Below, in pieces: positions 26,010 to 35,033 of a stretch of 64,000 bases of DNA. The notes below the pieces were generated by a model. That model ran no database searches. It was not told where the DNA came from and saw nothing but the letters and a program-made list of their open reading frames with translations. Made by a program: the position numbers and the translations under genes. Each line of letters opens with the position of its first letter. Within the stretch, counting starts at the first letter, position 1. Source of the stretch: JACCTI01 sp038237435 (GTDB taxonomy: Bacteria > Verrucomicrobiota > Verrucomicrobiia > Chthoniobacterales > UBA10450); contig JBBRYT010000005.1 of the NCBI GenBank assembly GCA_038237435.1, positions 62,001-126,000 on the forward strand, in the 5' to 3' direction.

Positions 26010-28043
26010 ATGCGCCTCACCCCTATCCTTTTCGCCCTCGTGTGGCTCACCGCCATCGCACGCTCCCAAACACCAATAGCTGATCTCGCCAAACCACCCG
26101 CTAACGCCGAGCACTTCATCATTAGTTCCACGGGCGGCAAACATGGCGACAGTTGGATCTGGCGCGCGCCGGATGGGGATTGGATGGGCCGCGAGAGCAT
26201 GAACCTTCGCGGGCAGGTCTTTGAGACCGACTCACTGGCAAAGCCCGGCGCCGACGGACTGCCCACGAATATCATCGTTCGCGGTTTTACTCCGACCGGC
26301 GACGCGGGCGAGACCTTCGTCAGCAGCGAGGGGCAGGCTAAGTGGAAAAGCCCGATCGATTCCGGCGCAGCCGGCAGCGCGCCGCCGGCCTTTTATGTCA
26401 CCGTTGGCGGTCCGACGCAGCTTACCGCTCAGTTCCTCGAACGGTTAATCGCTAGCCCGGACAAATCACTCGCACTCCTCCCCGGCGGCAAAGCCACGGC
26501 CGAAAAACTTACCAGTCTGGAGATAGGCGAAGGGGACAAGAAAAAGACGGCGACTGCCTGGGCTATTTTTGGTCTGGGCAATTCACCCTTGCCGATGTGG
26601 ACGGACGCGGACAACAAATTTTTCGGTATTGCCGTTGGGATGTCGTGGCTGCCCGACGGTTACGAAAACGAGCGGGCCAAGCTTGAGAAGGCACAAGGAG
26701 ATGCACTGGCCGCGCGCATGCCTGCCCTGGCTAAGTCATTGGCTAAGGTTCCAACCACACCAGTAGCTATTACTAACGTGAAGCTATTCGACGCCGATGG
26801 CCTGCGCTTCCTTGTCGATCAAAGCGTAGTAATTGATAAGGGAGTCATAGTGAGTGTCGGCCCAGCGAATGAGATTAAACCACCAGCCGGTACCGAAGTT
26901 ATCGACGGCAAAGGCAAGACGCTGGTGCCAGGCATGTGGGATTGTCACATGCATGTCGGTGACGATTACACCGGCTTCCAAGAGCTCTCGTTAGGTATCA
27001 CTTCCGTGCGGGACCCGGGCAACGACGACCTGCGCACGATCGACCGACGCGAACGCGCTGCTAAAGGCGACCTACTCTTTCCGCACGTCTATCCTTCTTC
27101 GTTAATTGATGGCAAGGGCCCTTACACGGCTCAGGTAGCTAATGTCGCTAACACCCAGGCCGAAGCTATCGCCTTGGTCGATAAGGCGAAGGAGAAAGGC
27201 TTCACTGGCGTGAAATTCTACGGAACGCTCAACCCGGAGTGGCTGAAGCCCAGCATCGATGAAGCGCATAAGCTAGGCCTGCACGTTCACGGCCACATCC
27301 CGGCCGGCATTCGGCCCATGGACGCGATCAAGGCCGGTTACGACGAGATCACCCATATTAACTGGATCATCATGCAAGCCATGCCCGACGACGTGATCAA
27401 GGTATCCAATGGTATCATGCGTTTCGAAGGCCCCGGGCGTTACGCACGAAACATCGATCTCGATGCGGCGCCGATGAAGACCATCGTCGCGACTATGGCC
27501 GAGAAGAAAATCTATTCCGACCCAACCATGGTCGCATTCGAAGGTTTATATGTGCCTGAGAATGGTGACCTATCTCCAGCCTATGCGCCCTTTGTTGGCA
27601 CCTTGCCACCTACCACCGAACGCGGTTTCCGCACGGGCGGATTCACCGTGCCGAAAGATCTTACTCGCGCTGATTATCGGGCTAGTTGGGCCAAGATGGT
27701 GCAACTACTCGGCCGGATGCACAAAGCCCATATACCTATCGTAGCTGGCACTGATGGATCGGGTATTGAGATCATTCGTGAACTGGAAATCTACCACGAA
27801 GCTGGGCTAACTCCCGAGGAGGCGTTAGCTGCGGCTACTATCATGCCAGCCCGCCTTGTAGGTCAGGAGAAAAAAACCGGCTCGATCAAGGTTGGCAAAG
27901 CGGCTGACCTGGTCTTAGTCGAAGGTGATCCATCGTCGCGTCTATCAGATCTGCGGCAGACTCGCCTCGTCATGCTAGACGGCAAGCTACTAGACGCCGA
28001 TGCTCTTCGCACCGCTGCCGGTTTCTCCGGCCGGCCGAAGTAG
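26010..28043 (+). CDS. Exported amidohydrolase family protein
   Basis: 677 aa from the ATG at 26010, which begins a signal peptide (MRLTPILFALVWLTAIARS); a longer reading from 25965 adds 15 residues. A ~245-residue N-terminal region has no named domain. It is followed by the metal-dependent hydrolase: HMH at about 313-315 (MWDCHMHVGDD), the lysine in GVKFYG, histidines in HVHGHIPAG and EITHINW, and the aspartate in AGTDGSG. It is a second enzyme of the same superfamily as the fusion at 1984-4182. The exact word at 26988-26996 reads Ser-Leu-Gly. Confidence 0.87.
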   Translation: MRLTPILFALVWLTAIARSQTPIADLAKPPANAEHFIISSTGGKHGDSWIWRAPDGDWMGRESMNLRGQVFETDSLAKPGADGLPTNIIVRGFTPTGDAGETFVSSEGQAKWKSPIDSGAAGSAPPAFYVTVGGPTQLTAQFLERLIASPDKSLALLPGGKATAEKLTSLEIGEGDKKKTATAWAIFGLGNSPLPMWTDADNKFFGIAVGMSWLPDGYENERAKLEKAQGDALAARMPALAKSLAKVPTTPVAITNVKLFDADGLRFLVDQSVVIDKGVIVSVGPANEIKPPAGTEVIDGKGKTLVPGMWDCHMHVGDDYTGFQELSLGITSVRDPGNDDLRTIDRRERAAKGDLLFPHVYPSSLIDGKGPYTAQVANVANTQAEAIALVDKAKEKGFTGVKFYGTLNPEWLKPSIDEAHKLGLHVHGHIPAGIRPMDAIKAGYDEITHINWIIMQAMPDDVIKVSNGIMRFEGPGRYARNIDLDAAPMKTIVATMAEKKIYSDPTMVAFEGLYVPENGDLSPAYAPFVGTLPPTTERGFRTGGFTVPKDLTRADYRASWAKMVQLLGRMHKAHIPIVAGTDGSGIEIIRELEIYHEAGLTPEEALAAATIMPARLVGQEKKTGSIKVGKAADLVLVEGDPSSRLSDLRQTRLVMLDGKLLDADALRTAAGFSGRPK

Positions 28044-28076
28044 CAGATAGCTTGCACTCGGCCCGTTCCATTCGCC

Positions 28077-28889
28077 ATGTCCATTCATCTTTACGCAATT
28101 TGCTGGAATGAAGAGGCCGTTATTCCCTTCTTCCTTCGGCATTATGAGACGCTGGTCGATCGCATTATTATCTATGACGATCAGTCAACCGATCGTTCGG
28201 TCGAGCTATTGCGCGCTTCTCCCAAAGTAGAAGTCCGGCCGTTCGTGCGCGAGGCGGAGTCCTATCTCGATGCGCACCTGATTCTTTTCGAAACCTGCTG
28301 GCAAGAAAGCCGTGGCCGCGCCGATTGGGTTTCTCTGGTTGACCTGGACGAATTTGTTTTTCATCCCGAGTGGGACCAATATCTCACGGCGCAAAAGGAC
28401 GCTGGCGTCACAGTCATTCAAGCGCACGGCTACGACATGGTGAGCGAAAGTTTTCCCCCTACGGGCGCGGCTCTACTCACCACTGTTCTCCGAGGTGAGC
28501 GCGATCTTCACCTCGACAAAACTCCTCTGTTCGCGCCGGATGCTATCGAGCAAATCAACCATACCGTAGGTCGTCATCGTTGTTCTCCAGTCGGCCGCGT
28601 CGTGCTGCCGCGACAATACCAAATGCAGCTGCGCCACTATAAGACTCTAGGTGTCGAATATCTGTTAGCGCGCAGCCACGCGCTCGCCACCAGATTGACT
28701 AACGACGATCGCGCCCGCGGTTGGAGCATACACTATCTGCGGGACGACGATTCGATTCGCGCGCAGTTCCAAGCGCAGTTAGCACGCGCGGAAGATCTCC
28801 CTTTACCACCGCAGACTAAGTCAAATAGGAAACCCGACAAGGCACGATGGTGGCGTCGGCTCAGTTCTGGTACGCGCGCATCGGGCTAA
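28077..28889 (+). CDS. Glycosyltransferase family 2/92-like protein
   Basis: 270 aa cytoplasmic glycosyltransferase. It starts MSIHLYAICWNEEAVIPFFLRHY and has IIIYDDQSTDRS and a VDLDEFVF motif, the DxD-type metal site. The C-terminus is basic (WWRRLSSGTRASG). It sits 33 bp after the amidohydrolase gene and may share its transcript. Substrate unknown. Confidence 0.8.
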   Translation: MSIHLYAICWNEEAVIPFFLRHYETLVDRIIIYDDQSTDRSVELLRASPKVEVRPFVREAESYLDAHLILFETCWQESRGRADWVSLVDLDEFVFHPEWDQYLTAQKDAGVTVIQAHGYDMVSESFPPTGAALLTTVLRGERDLHLDKTPLFAPDAIEQINHTVGRHRCSPVGRVVLPRQYQMQLRHYKTLGVEYLLARSHALATRLTNDDRARGWSIHYLRDDDSIRAQFQAQLARAEDLPLPPQTKSNRKPDKARWWRRLSSGTRASG

Positions 28890-28905
28890 CTTCCAAGTTA
28901 GCCCG
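28882..28905. terminator. Perfect hairpin at the end of the glycosyltransferase gene
   Basis: CGGGCTAACTT (28882-28892), a 2-nt spacer, then AAGTTAGCCCG (28895-28905): an 11-bp perfect inverted repeat. It begins inside the last codons and includes the TAA stop. No T-run follows, so a classical intrinsic terminator is not certain; a bidirectional stop between convergent genes is plausible. Confidence 0.5.
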
Positions 28906-28942
28906 AATGACCGCGAGCAAAAGACCGCCGCTGTGCGCTTAC

Positions 28943-29725
28943 CTACGGAGCAATCCGGTAGGTGATGGTGTCGTTATGGAAGGAGATATGTTCGCGTAAA
29001 GTAAACCAACCTCCGGTCCCTTTCGCACTCTGCGCGACACTGGTGGCTTCGCTAGTAGCGAATTCCTGCCACGATTTGTAACGAGAGATAAAGAGGTAAC
29101 GCCAGGCGGCGCCTTCCAAGTGCTGTAAGAGAACAGTCCCGGCAGCGAGGTCGCCCGAGGCCGAGGGAGGTTCGCTGAGATTTTTTTCCAGCGCATCCTC
29201 ATGCCCGGGCAGCGCACGATAAACCGATACGACATAGACTGCGTCAGCGCTTTTGCTTTTGCCTTGGTTATCCAGGTCCATCGCTTTCGCGAACTCGGCC
29301 CAGGTCGGACCATTAGCAAAAGTGTCATCGTGCCAGTCGCTCAGGCCTTTCATGGAAGGGCCGCGAGGGTTCCCGGTCGCTTCTACCGTAGCCTTGGGTC
29401 CCATGTGTTGCACCGCGAGATAATCCCAGTCAGCGCCATCTTCGTGTCGAAGAAGAAGCGCATGACCAGCCGTGGCGGTATCGGGACCGGGCGTTTTTAA
29501 AAAATCGGCGAGCGCGGCAGCTTTACCAGGCGCAGCGCGGTTGAAGTGGACTTGGTAGACTTCTGGTCGCGCCGCAGGCGACGCAGCGGAACTGGCAGCA
29601 ACCGATGCAGCGGAACTGGCAGCGGGCGATGCAGCGGGACTGGCAGCAGGCGACGCCTGCCCGTAGGTTAAACTGGTGGAGCAGAAGGTCGCGAAGGTAG
29701 CCGCGAAGGGTAGGAGGCATTTCAT
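28943..29725 (-). CDS. Exported protein with Ala-Ser-Pro repeat linker
   Basis: 260 aa, signal peptide (MKCLLPFAATFATFCSTSLTYG), then an Ala/Ser/Pro-rich stretch of about 30 residues encoded partly by three 24-bp tandem repeats. The mature body has two halves that look like related ferredoxin-like (ABM/EthD-type) modules: VYQVHFNRAAPGKAAALADFL and VYVVSVYRALPGHEDALEKNL. No specific function recognised. Single gene, convergent with the glycosyltransferase. Confidence 0.65.
   Translation of the reverse strand: MKCLLPFAATFATFCSTSLTYGQASPAASPAASPAASSAASVAASSAASPAARPEVYQVHFNRAAPGKAAALADFLKTPGPDTATAGHALLLRHEDGADWDYLAVQHMGPKATVEATGNPRGPSMKGLSDWHDDTFANGPTWAEFAKAMDLDNQGKSKSADAVYVVSVYRALPGHEDALEKNLSEPPSASGDLAAGTVLLQHLEGAAWRYLFISRYKSWQEFATSEATSVAQSAKGTGGWFTLREHISFHNDTITYRIAP
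29580..29651. repeat. Three tandem 24-bp repeats
   Basis: Units at 29580-29603, 29604-29627 and 29628-29651, each close to GAYGCAGCGGRACTGGCAGC plus four bases. They encode Ala-Ser-Pro-rich repeats in the exported protein and probably arose by slippage. Confidence 0.85.
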
Positions 29726-29761
29726 AAGGATTTTCTATTGTGGTGTACGCGTTCGCTTAGC

Positions 29762-30016
29762 TCATGGGTGAAACTTACCCCAGAGAAAGAGCAGGAGGAG
29801 GGCGCCTAGGATCGACATGATGATACCGGCAGGATGGAACGGTGTGCCGGGTTCGGGCTTGGAAAAGAGCCGCCCGACCAAACCGCCGAGGATCGATCCG
29901 CCGATACCCAGCAAGGTAGTCACAATGAAACCGAGGTTTTGCGCGCCGGGCATGATCGCGCGTGCGATTAAACCGATAACGAAACCGATGATGATGGACC
30001 AGATAATGTGAAGCAT
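29762..30016 (-). CDS. GlsB/YeaQ/YmgE family small membrane protein
   Basis: 84 aa with three predicted helices. The pattern IGFVIGLIARAIMPG, GIGGSILGGLVGRLF and a C-terminal hydrophobic helix is the family hallmark (transglycosylase-associated protein). Such proteins are usually stress-induced and of unknown function. Monocistronic; the 169 bp upstream (30017-30185) is relatively AT-rich and probably holds its promoter. Confidence 0.88.
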   Translation of the reverse strand: MLHIIWSIIIGFVIGLIARAIMPGAQNLGFIVTTLLGIGGSILGGLVGRLFSKPEPGTPFHPAGIIMSILGALLLLFLWGKFHP

Positions 30017-30185
30017 AGGATTAGATGTTTAGTTGGTGAAGGCGTCACGCTATCAGTCGCGCGGGAAGTAACGCTATAAAATTCTTCTGCAGCTGCCGTT
30101 TGTTAATACCAAATATACGTAATAGATGATGAAAATGTCTGAAATAGGGAATGTTTGAGAGGAGTCATATTGCTGCGACGCAGAG

Positions 30186-31712
30186 TTAGTCGCGTAGCCA
30201 GCCCGTAGTCTTAAGTAGCTCGATCAGCCTTCGATTATCTGCTGAAAATGGCGGAAGCCACGGCCCGATTTCCTCGCGTTCCCACCAGATCCCAGCCTCA
30301 TTTGGAGGCGCGAACTTATAGCGATACAACATCGCGCGGACATATCGCGGCGGCGCGGAGGGAAATGGGTTGTCGGCGAAGAGACTGAGCGCGCTCGGGT
30401 CGTTATGAAGCAGTTTCCAAACAAGGTGAATCGTCCAGGGATACTCATTCGGCGTGCCCATAGCCGCGAACCACATCTGCCAATCCAGCCGCAGCTGGTA
30501 AGGCGCGATTTGCGGCGGGCGCCGATCAAGCAGGACCGGTAGTCCTTTGTATAAGTATGGCTTCCACTCGCCGCTGAGGTCGGGTGTGTAAGAGTCTGTT
30601 CCTTCGAAGACGACATTGTAACGTTCGGTGCCGACCGTCCCGAACGCGCCATAGGTGTTGACCAGGTCGAGGGAGTTGAAAGACGTGTTCATGATCTGGT
30701 GCCGCGAGAAGAGATTGATCATCGGCTGGATACTCAAGAAGGCGACTAGCGCGGCCACGCCCCAGCTAAGGCCGATCATTGGTCGCGATGGCTCGGCTTT
30801 TTCGCGCGCTAACTCGACATACCTAACGAGTGCTTTTGGAACTAACTTGAACCAGAAGCGATCATCGAAGCAAGCCAGCGCCGGAAGGATGGTGAGCCAA
30901 TTAAGAATCGATAGGTTACCACTAAGCGCGATGGTTACTTGAAACGCGACGATCACGATTCCTGCGATGTAGCGTCCAATACGCGGCCAGAAAACGAACC
31001 AGGGTGCGCCTAGTTCCGCGAGATGATTGAAGAGCGTTCCGCCGCGCAGAACTACGCGCGGCAAGAAATGGAACCATCGGCTGAAGCCATTCGGGATCGG
31101 CTGCGTTTCGAAATGATAGTAGAGTGCGGTTAGGTCGCGCCAACTGGCGTCGCCGCGAATCTTAATTAAACCCGACCCAAGCATGATGCGAAAGGCGAGC
31201 GCGCGGAAAAGCCAGATGATGACACGCGGCGGTTCGCGGCGCGGAAATGGTCGGGGATCGAAGAGCGGACAGAGAAAGATGGAAAGGAACCCCGTCTCGA
31301 GCAGTTGGAATTCCCATCCGTAACCGTACCAATCCTGCCCCAGATGGACGAACGACATATAAAGCGCCCACAGGATGACGAGCAGAATTGCGTTGGCGTA
31401 TCCTGCAACGACGACGCACGACAAGGCTACGCCGACCCAGGCAGTCGCGATCAACATGGTGTCGGAATGATTGATCCAGAAGATAGATGGCAAGCGCCGG
31501 ACGCCAGGCCAGGTCCCGCCTAACGAGTGCTGGACGCGGTCGAGAAATTGATCGAGTGGCAACAGGCCGTGCGAACCGATGAGCGGCAGAATTTGATGGG
31601 CCGCTACGAGAAACGCGACTGCGTAAATAACCCCAAGCAGACGCAGGATCACAAAGCGCGTCAGCCAATAGCTGGAAGGATTATTCGCTGACTGTGCTAA
31701 TTTCTCCGGCAT
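30186..31712 (-). CDS. Lipase maturation factor family membrane protein
   Basis: 508 aa integral membrane protein from the ATG at 31710-31712 (MPEKLAQSANN); a start 10 codons upstream is possible. Family signatures are YWLTRFVILRLLGVIYAVAFL, FLSIFLCPLFDPRPFP, SGNLSILNWLTILPALACFDDRFW and a C-terminal soluble domain (WKPYLYKGLP, YQLRLDWQMWFAAM). Eukaryotic LMF1 matures lipases in the ER; the bacterial role is unknown. Its ATG overlaps the ATG of the divergent aminotransferase. Two exact genome words (30822, 31519) read Leu-Val-Arg and Ser-Leu-Gly. Confidence 0.85.
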   Translation of the reverse strand: MPEKLAQSANNPSSYWLTRFVILRLLGVIYAVAFLVAAHQILPLIGSHGLLPLDQFLDRVQHSLGGTWPGVRRLPSIFWINHSDTMLIATAWVGVALSCVVVAGYANAILLVILWALYMSFVHLGQDWYGYGWEFQLLETGFLSIFLCPLFDPRPFPRREPPRVIIWLFRALAFRIMLGSGLIKIRGDASWRDLTALYYHFETQPIPNGFSRWFHFLPRVVLRGGTLFNHLAELGAPWFVFWPRIGRYIAGIVIVAFQVTIALSGNLSILNWLTILPALACFDDRFWFKLVPKALVRYVELAREKAEPSRPMIGLSWGVAALVAFLSIQPMINLFSRHQIMNTSFNSLDLVNTYGAFGTVGTERYNVVFEGTDSYTPDLSGEWKPYLYKGLPVLLDRRPPQIAPYQLRLDWQMWFAAMGTPNEYPWTIHLVWKLLHNDPSALSLFADNPFPSAPPRYVRAMLYRYKFAPPNEAGIWWEREEIGPWLPPFSADNRRLIELLKTTGWLRD

Positions 31713-32973
31713 GATCGGTACTGCGCTCCGCCGCTCGAGCATCGTCGCTTCCGTCGAGCAAATCCGCGAACATTTTCCTGCGCTGCAACGCCAGCATAGC
31801 GGACGCTCTGTCGCTTACTTCGACGGTCCCGGTGGAACGCAGGTCCCGCGGCAGGTCGTCAGTGCAATGTCCGATTACCTTTTTCATCATAACGCCAACA
31901 CGCATTGGGCTTATCCGACGAGTCACGAAACCGATGCGATGATCGAAGAAGCGCGAGGTGTGGTAGCGGATTTTCTAAACGCCGCGCCTAACGAGATCTC
32001 GTTTGGCGCTAATATGACGACGCTGACGTTTCACCTCGCGCGCGCGGTCGGTCGCGAGTACGAGCGCGGCGATGAAATTGTTGTGACCGAGTTAGATCAT
32101 CACGCGAACGTCGCACCGTGGCATGCGCTCGCGAAAGAACGCGGCGTGATCATTCGAACGGTGAGGATGGTTCCGGAAACCGGCCAGCTCGATTGGGAAA
32201 ATTTTGCGCAGTTAATTAACCGACGGACGAAGTTGGCCGCGATTGGCGCGGCTTCGAATGCGCTCGGCACAATCAACGACCTCAGCCGTGCGATCGAGCT
32301 TGCACGCAAAGTCGGCGCGAAAATTTTTGTGGATGCCGTTCATTTCGCTCCGCACGAACTGGTGGATGTTCGAGAATTGGATTGCGATTTTCTCAGCTGT
32401 TCCGCCTACAAATTTTACGGACCGCACATCGGAATTCTTTTTGCGCGGAAGGAACTGCTCGAGTCACTCGACTTCCCGAAACTGATCCCCTCGCCCGATA
32501 CCTCGCCGGAGCGGGCGGAAACTGGAACACAAAATCATGAAGGAATCATGGGCGCCGCCGCGGCAATCGATTTTCTTGCGTCATTAGCCGAAGGCGAAAC
32601 GCGACGCGAAAGATTGCGTGAAGTGTTTACGGAATTGCGCCAGCGGGGCAACGCTCTGGTCGCGCAGCTGTGGGACGGCCTCTCGCGAATCAAGGGCGTC
32701 CGACTATTCGGCCCGGCGCCGGACGCTGCGCGCACGCCGACGATCGCTTTTACGATCGATGGAATTGATGCGACCGAGACGTGCGAATTCCTGGCCGAGC
32801 AAGCCCTCTTCGCTTCCAACGGCGCCTTCTACGCGGCGACAGTTGTGGAACGGCTCGGACAGCCGCCCGGCGGCCTCATTCGCGCAGGTTGCGCTTGTTA
32901 CACCACGGCCGACGAAGTCAAACGTTTGATCGAGGCGGTTCGGACGATCTCAATGCGCGCACGCGCCAATTAG
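31711..32973 (+). CDS. Class V aminotransferase, cysteine-desulfurase-like
   Basis: 420 aa PLP enzyme of the cysteine desulfurase-like group related to kynureninase and SufS. Landmarks are YFDGPGGTQVP near the N-terminus, ELDHHANVAPW, Asp208 and His211 (FVDAVHFAPH) and the PLP lysine Lys234 (SAYKFYGPH). No iron-sulfur assembly genes lie nearby, so the substrate is open. The end overlaps the convergent dehydratase by 24 bp. The exact word at 31987-31995 reads Pro-Asn-Glu. Confidence 0.88.
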   Translation: MIGTALRRSSIVASVEQIREHFPALQRQHSGRSVAYFDGPGGTQVPRQVVSAMSDYLFHHNANTHWAYPTSHETDAMIEEARGVVADFLNAAPNEISFGANMTTLTFHLARAVGREYERGDEIVVTELDHHANVAPWHALAKERGVIIRTVRMVPETGQLDWENFAQLINRRTKLAAIGAASNALGTINDLSRAIELARKVGAKIFVDAVHFAPHELVDVRELDCDFLSCSAYKFYGPHIGILFARKELLESLDFPKLIPSPDTSPERAETGTQNHEGIMGAAAAIDFLASLAEGETRRERLREVFTELRQRGNALVAQLWDGLSRIKGVRLFGPAPDAARTPTIAFTIDGIDATETCEFLAEQALFASNGAFYAATVVERLGQPPGGLIRAGCACYTTADEVKRLIEAVRTISMRARAN

Positions 32974-33924
32974 ATCCGCGAATTTTTGTAGATCGATGTT
33001 TCCGCCGGAGACAATGCAGACGATCGGACCGTCGCCGATTTTATTTTTCAACGCTGCCGCCAGCGGCATTGCACCCGCGCCTTCCGAAATGACCCGCGCT
33101 TTTTCCGCCATCAATCGCATGGCTTGTTTCGTCTCTTCCAACGTCACGACGAGGTAATCGTCCACCAGGGGCTTCATCCGCTCCCACATGCGCGGGAAAA
33201 CACTTTGACCGCCAGCGCCGTCGACGAACGACGCCTGCCATTTTTCGAAAACCTGCGGCGATCCCTTGGCAAATGAGAGCGCAGCGGGCGCAGCTGTTTC
33301 CGGTTCAACGCCGATGACTTTGATTTGCGGCTTGAGCGCTTTCATTGCGCTACCGACGCCCGTGATTAGTCCCCCACCACCGATACTTGCGACGACCGCT
33401 GTTGTCTCCGGTTCGTCCTCGAGAATTTCGAGACCCATCGTGGCGTGACCGGCAATGAAATTGTGATCGTCGAAGGGATGAACAAAAGCTCCATCCACTC
33501 CGGGAAAGGAGCGTTCTTCCAGCGCCTGCCACGCAACTTCATACGGGACCGGAAAGAGTTTCGCGCCGAGCGCACGCATGCGATCGATCTTCGCTTGCGG
33601 CGCGGTTTCAATCGCAACCACCGAGGCCGGCACACCGGCTTGCCGCGCCGCGTAAGCGACACCTTGCCCCGCGTTGCCCGCGCTGATCGTCCACACGCCG
33701 CGTTTCCGTTCCGATTCCGACAATAAGGCGACCGCGTTCGCTGCCCCGCGCAACTTGTAGGCATTAATCGGCTGCAGATTTTCCAACTTCAACCGCACGT
33801 CGGGAAAACCCTGTCCCAACTCCAGTTTGATGAGGGGCGTGCGAACGATCGTGCGGGCGATCCGCTCACGCGCCTGGCGAATTTCATCGAGAGAAATTGG
33901 CCGAACCGCTTCGAGTTCCATCAT
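32950..33924 (-). CDS. Threonine/serine dehydratase-like PLP enzyme
   Basis: 324 aa fold-type II PLP enzyme. The PLP lysine is Lys57 in NAYKLRGAANAV, the phosphate-binding glycine loop is SIGGGGLITG and a serine in IVSGGNID contacts the ring nitrogen. Length and motifs fit the catabolic/biosynthetic threonine ammonia-lyase group without the C-terminal ACT domains; serine racemase is an alternative. Convergent with the aminotransferase. Confidence 0.87.
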   Translation of the reverse strand: MMELEAVRPISLDEIRQARERIARTIVRTPLIKLELGQGFPDVRLKLENLQPINAYKLRGAANAVALLSESERKRGVWTISAGNAGQGVAYAARQAGVPASVVAIETAPQAKIDRMRALGAKLFPVPYEVAWQALEERSFPGVDGAFVHPFDDHNFIAGHATMGLEILEDEPETTAVVASIGGGGLITGVGSAMKALKPQIKVIGVEPETAAPAALSFAKGSPQVFEKWQASFVDGAGGQSVFPRMWERMKPLVDDYLVVTLEETKQAMRLMAEKARVISEGAGAMPLAAALKNKIGDGPIVCIVSGGNIDLQKFADLIGACAH

Positions 33925-33971
33925 TCTCGTAAACTCACGCGAATTGGCACGAAAACTTCTCCAAAAATATT

Positions 33972-34322
33972 GTGCGCATTTTGATAGCCGATGACCAGAA
34001 GAGCGTGGGCACCACCTTGGCTGCCCTGGTCTGCGGCTGCAAACATGAAGTGGTCGAGGTGGTCGGTTCCGGGCTCGAGGCCATTCACGCTTACAGTCGT
34101 CATCAACCCGATGTCGTGTTGATGGATTACTGGATGTCGAAGCTCAACGGCGCAACCGCCTGCCGCAACATTCTCGCGAAAGATCCGGCCGCGCGAATCA
34201 TTCTCGTCTCGGGCTTCGATCCCGGTGGCGAAGCACGCGATGCCGGAGCCATCGCCGTGCTACGAAAGCCGGTCGGCTTGCGACGCTTGGAAGAAGCGCT
34301 TGAGGTCGCAGCCGCGGTTTGA
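33972..34322 (+). CDS. Single-domain response regulator
   Basis: 116 aa CheY-like receiver with GTG start. Acidic pocket Asp7-Asp8, phosphoacceptor Asp52 (LMDYWMSKLNG), Ser80 and Lys99 (LRKPVG) are all present. It has no output domain and no adjacent histidine kinase. It sits 47 bp from the divergent dehydratase start and converges on the DUF218 gene. Confidence 0.88.
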   Translation: MRILIADDQKSVGTTLAALVCGCKHEVVEVVGSGLEAIHAYSRHQPDVVLMDYWMSKLNGATACRNILAKDPAARIILVSGFDPGGEARDAGAIAVLRKPVGLRRLEEALEVAAAV

Positions 34323-34323
34323 A

Positions 34324-35022
34324 TTATTCCCTGGAATTCGACGTCGAGGAATTTTCCCTTTGCGGCCGAAAGAGCAACTTCGAATAGATGTAGGCTATTC
34401 CTTCCGATATTACGTTCTTAACTCCTTCACTCGACTCCCACCATCGGCCAGCATCGTAATCCGGATTATCGACTCCTATGATACCTACCTTGACTTCACT
34501 GCCGAAAGCCTTTTGAAAAAGAAACTGACTACGGCGAGCGTGCGTATTCTCAGTCACGACATCGAAGTTACCGATCGGCCGATGCTGCGTCCGCAACCAG
34601 TCCCGTAGTGCAATCGCAGACGCATAAGTGCGGTCGCGCCCGCTAACCCGGGCCGGAACCATCTGCACAACGTCCGCTGGTACGCCCGCCTCGCGTAAGG
34701 ACCCCGCTCCTACACTAGCGAACGTGTTGAATTCGTTAGTGTAACCCCCTTCGCCAGAAATCGGACCACCCGTAGTGTAGATCTGCTGATAGCGCCCCGT
34801 AGCAAATTGTCGTGCCGCTACTTTGATTGCAAACAGCGGCACCCAGCCTTCGACCACCATTACATGCGCCTCGGGTGCACGAACCGTAATGGTGAGAAAG
34901 GAGTAAGCATTCCAAAAACAGAATCCTCCAGCTACCGCTAGTGAGATAATAAGAACCAGCCATCCACGAAGGGACAATCCCCATCGTTCTCGGCGTGTAA
35001 CCAGTCCCCAAGGCGCTACCAT
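34324..35022 (-). CDS. DUF218 (YdcF/ElyC-like) membrane protein
   Basis: 232 aa, one N-terminal helix (GWLVLIISLAVAGGFCFW) then a DUF218-type domain (HVMVVEGWVP, YTTGGPISGEGG, SGRDRTYASAIALRDWL, TENTHARRSQFLFQKAF). Members act in envelope polysaccharide metabolism. It is the last gene of the minus-strand glycan region, 11 bp after a WbsX-like gene. Confidence 0.75.
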   Translation of the reverse strand: MVAPWGLVTRRERWGLSLRGWLVLIISLAVAGGFCFWNAYSFLTITVRAPEAHVMVVEGWVPLFAIKVAARQFATGRYQQIYTTGGPISGEGGYTNEFNTFASVGAGSLREAGVPADVVQMVPARVSGRDRTYASAIALRDWLRTQHRPIGNFDVVTENTHARRSQFLFQKAFGSEVKVGIIGVDNPDYDAGRWWESSEGVKNVISEGIAYIYSKLLFRPQRENSSTSNSRE

Positions 35023-35033
35023 CCACTGCTCCT

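Larger units (their letters stand above)
1890..31995. repeat. Dispersed 9-mer word CCTAACGAG (18 exact copies in this span)
   Basis: Exact copies of CCTAACGAG or its complement CTCGTTAGG start at 1890, 5582, 6470, 7121, 8707, 9591, 9998, 13562, 14071, 17714, 17997, 18532, 23824, 25157, 26988, 30822, 31519 and 31987. Aligned, the base before is always A or G and the base after is never G, giving RCCTAACGAGH. One-mismatch relatives include 391, 2151, 2772, 4251, 5411, 5643, 6585, 7140, 7641, 10841, 12860, 14123, 17457, 18634, 19944, 20229, 21033, 21706 and 21839. Counts were made by eye and may miss a few. Confidence 0.9.
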
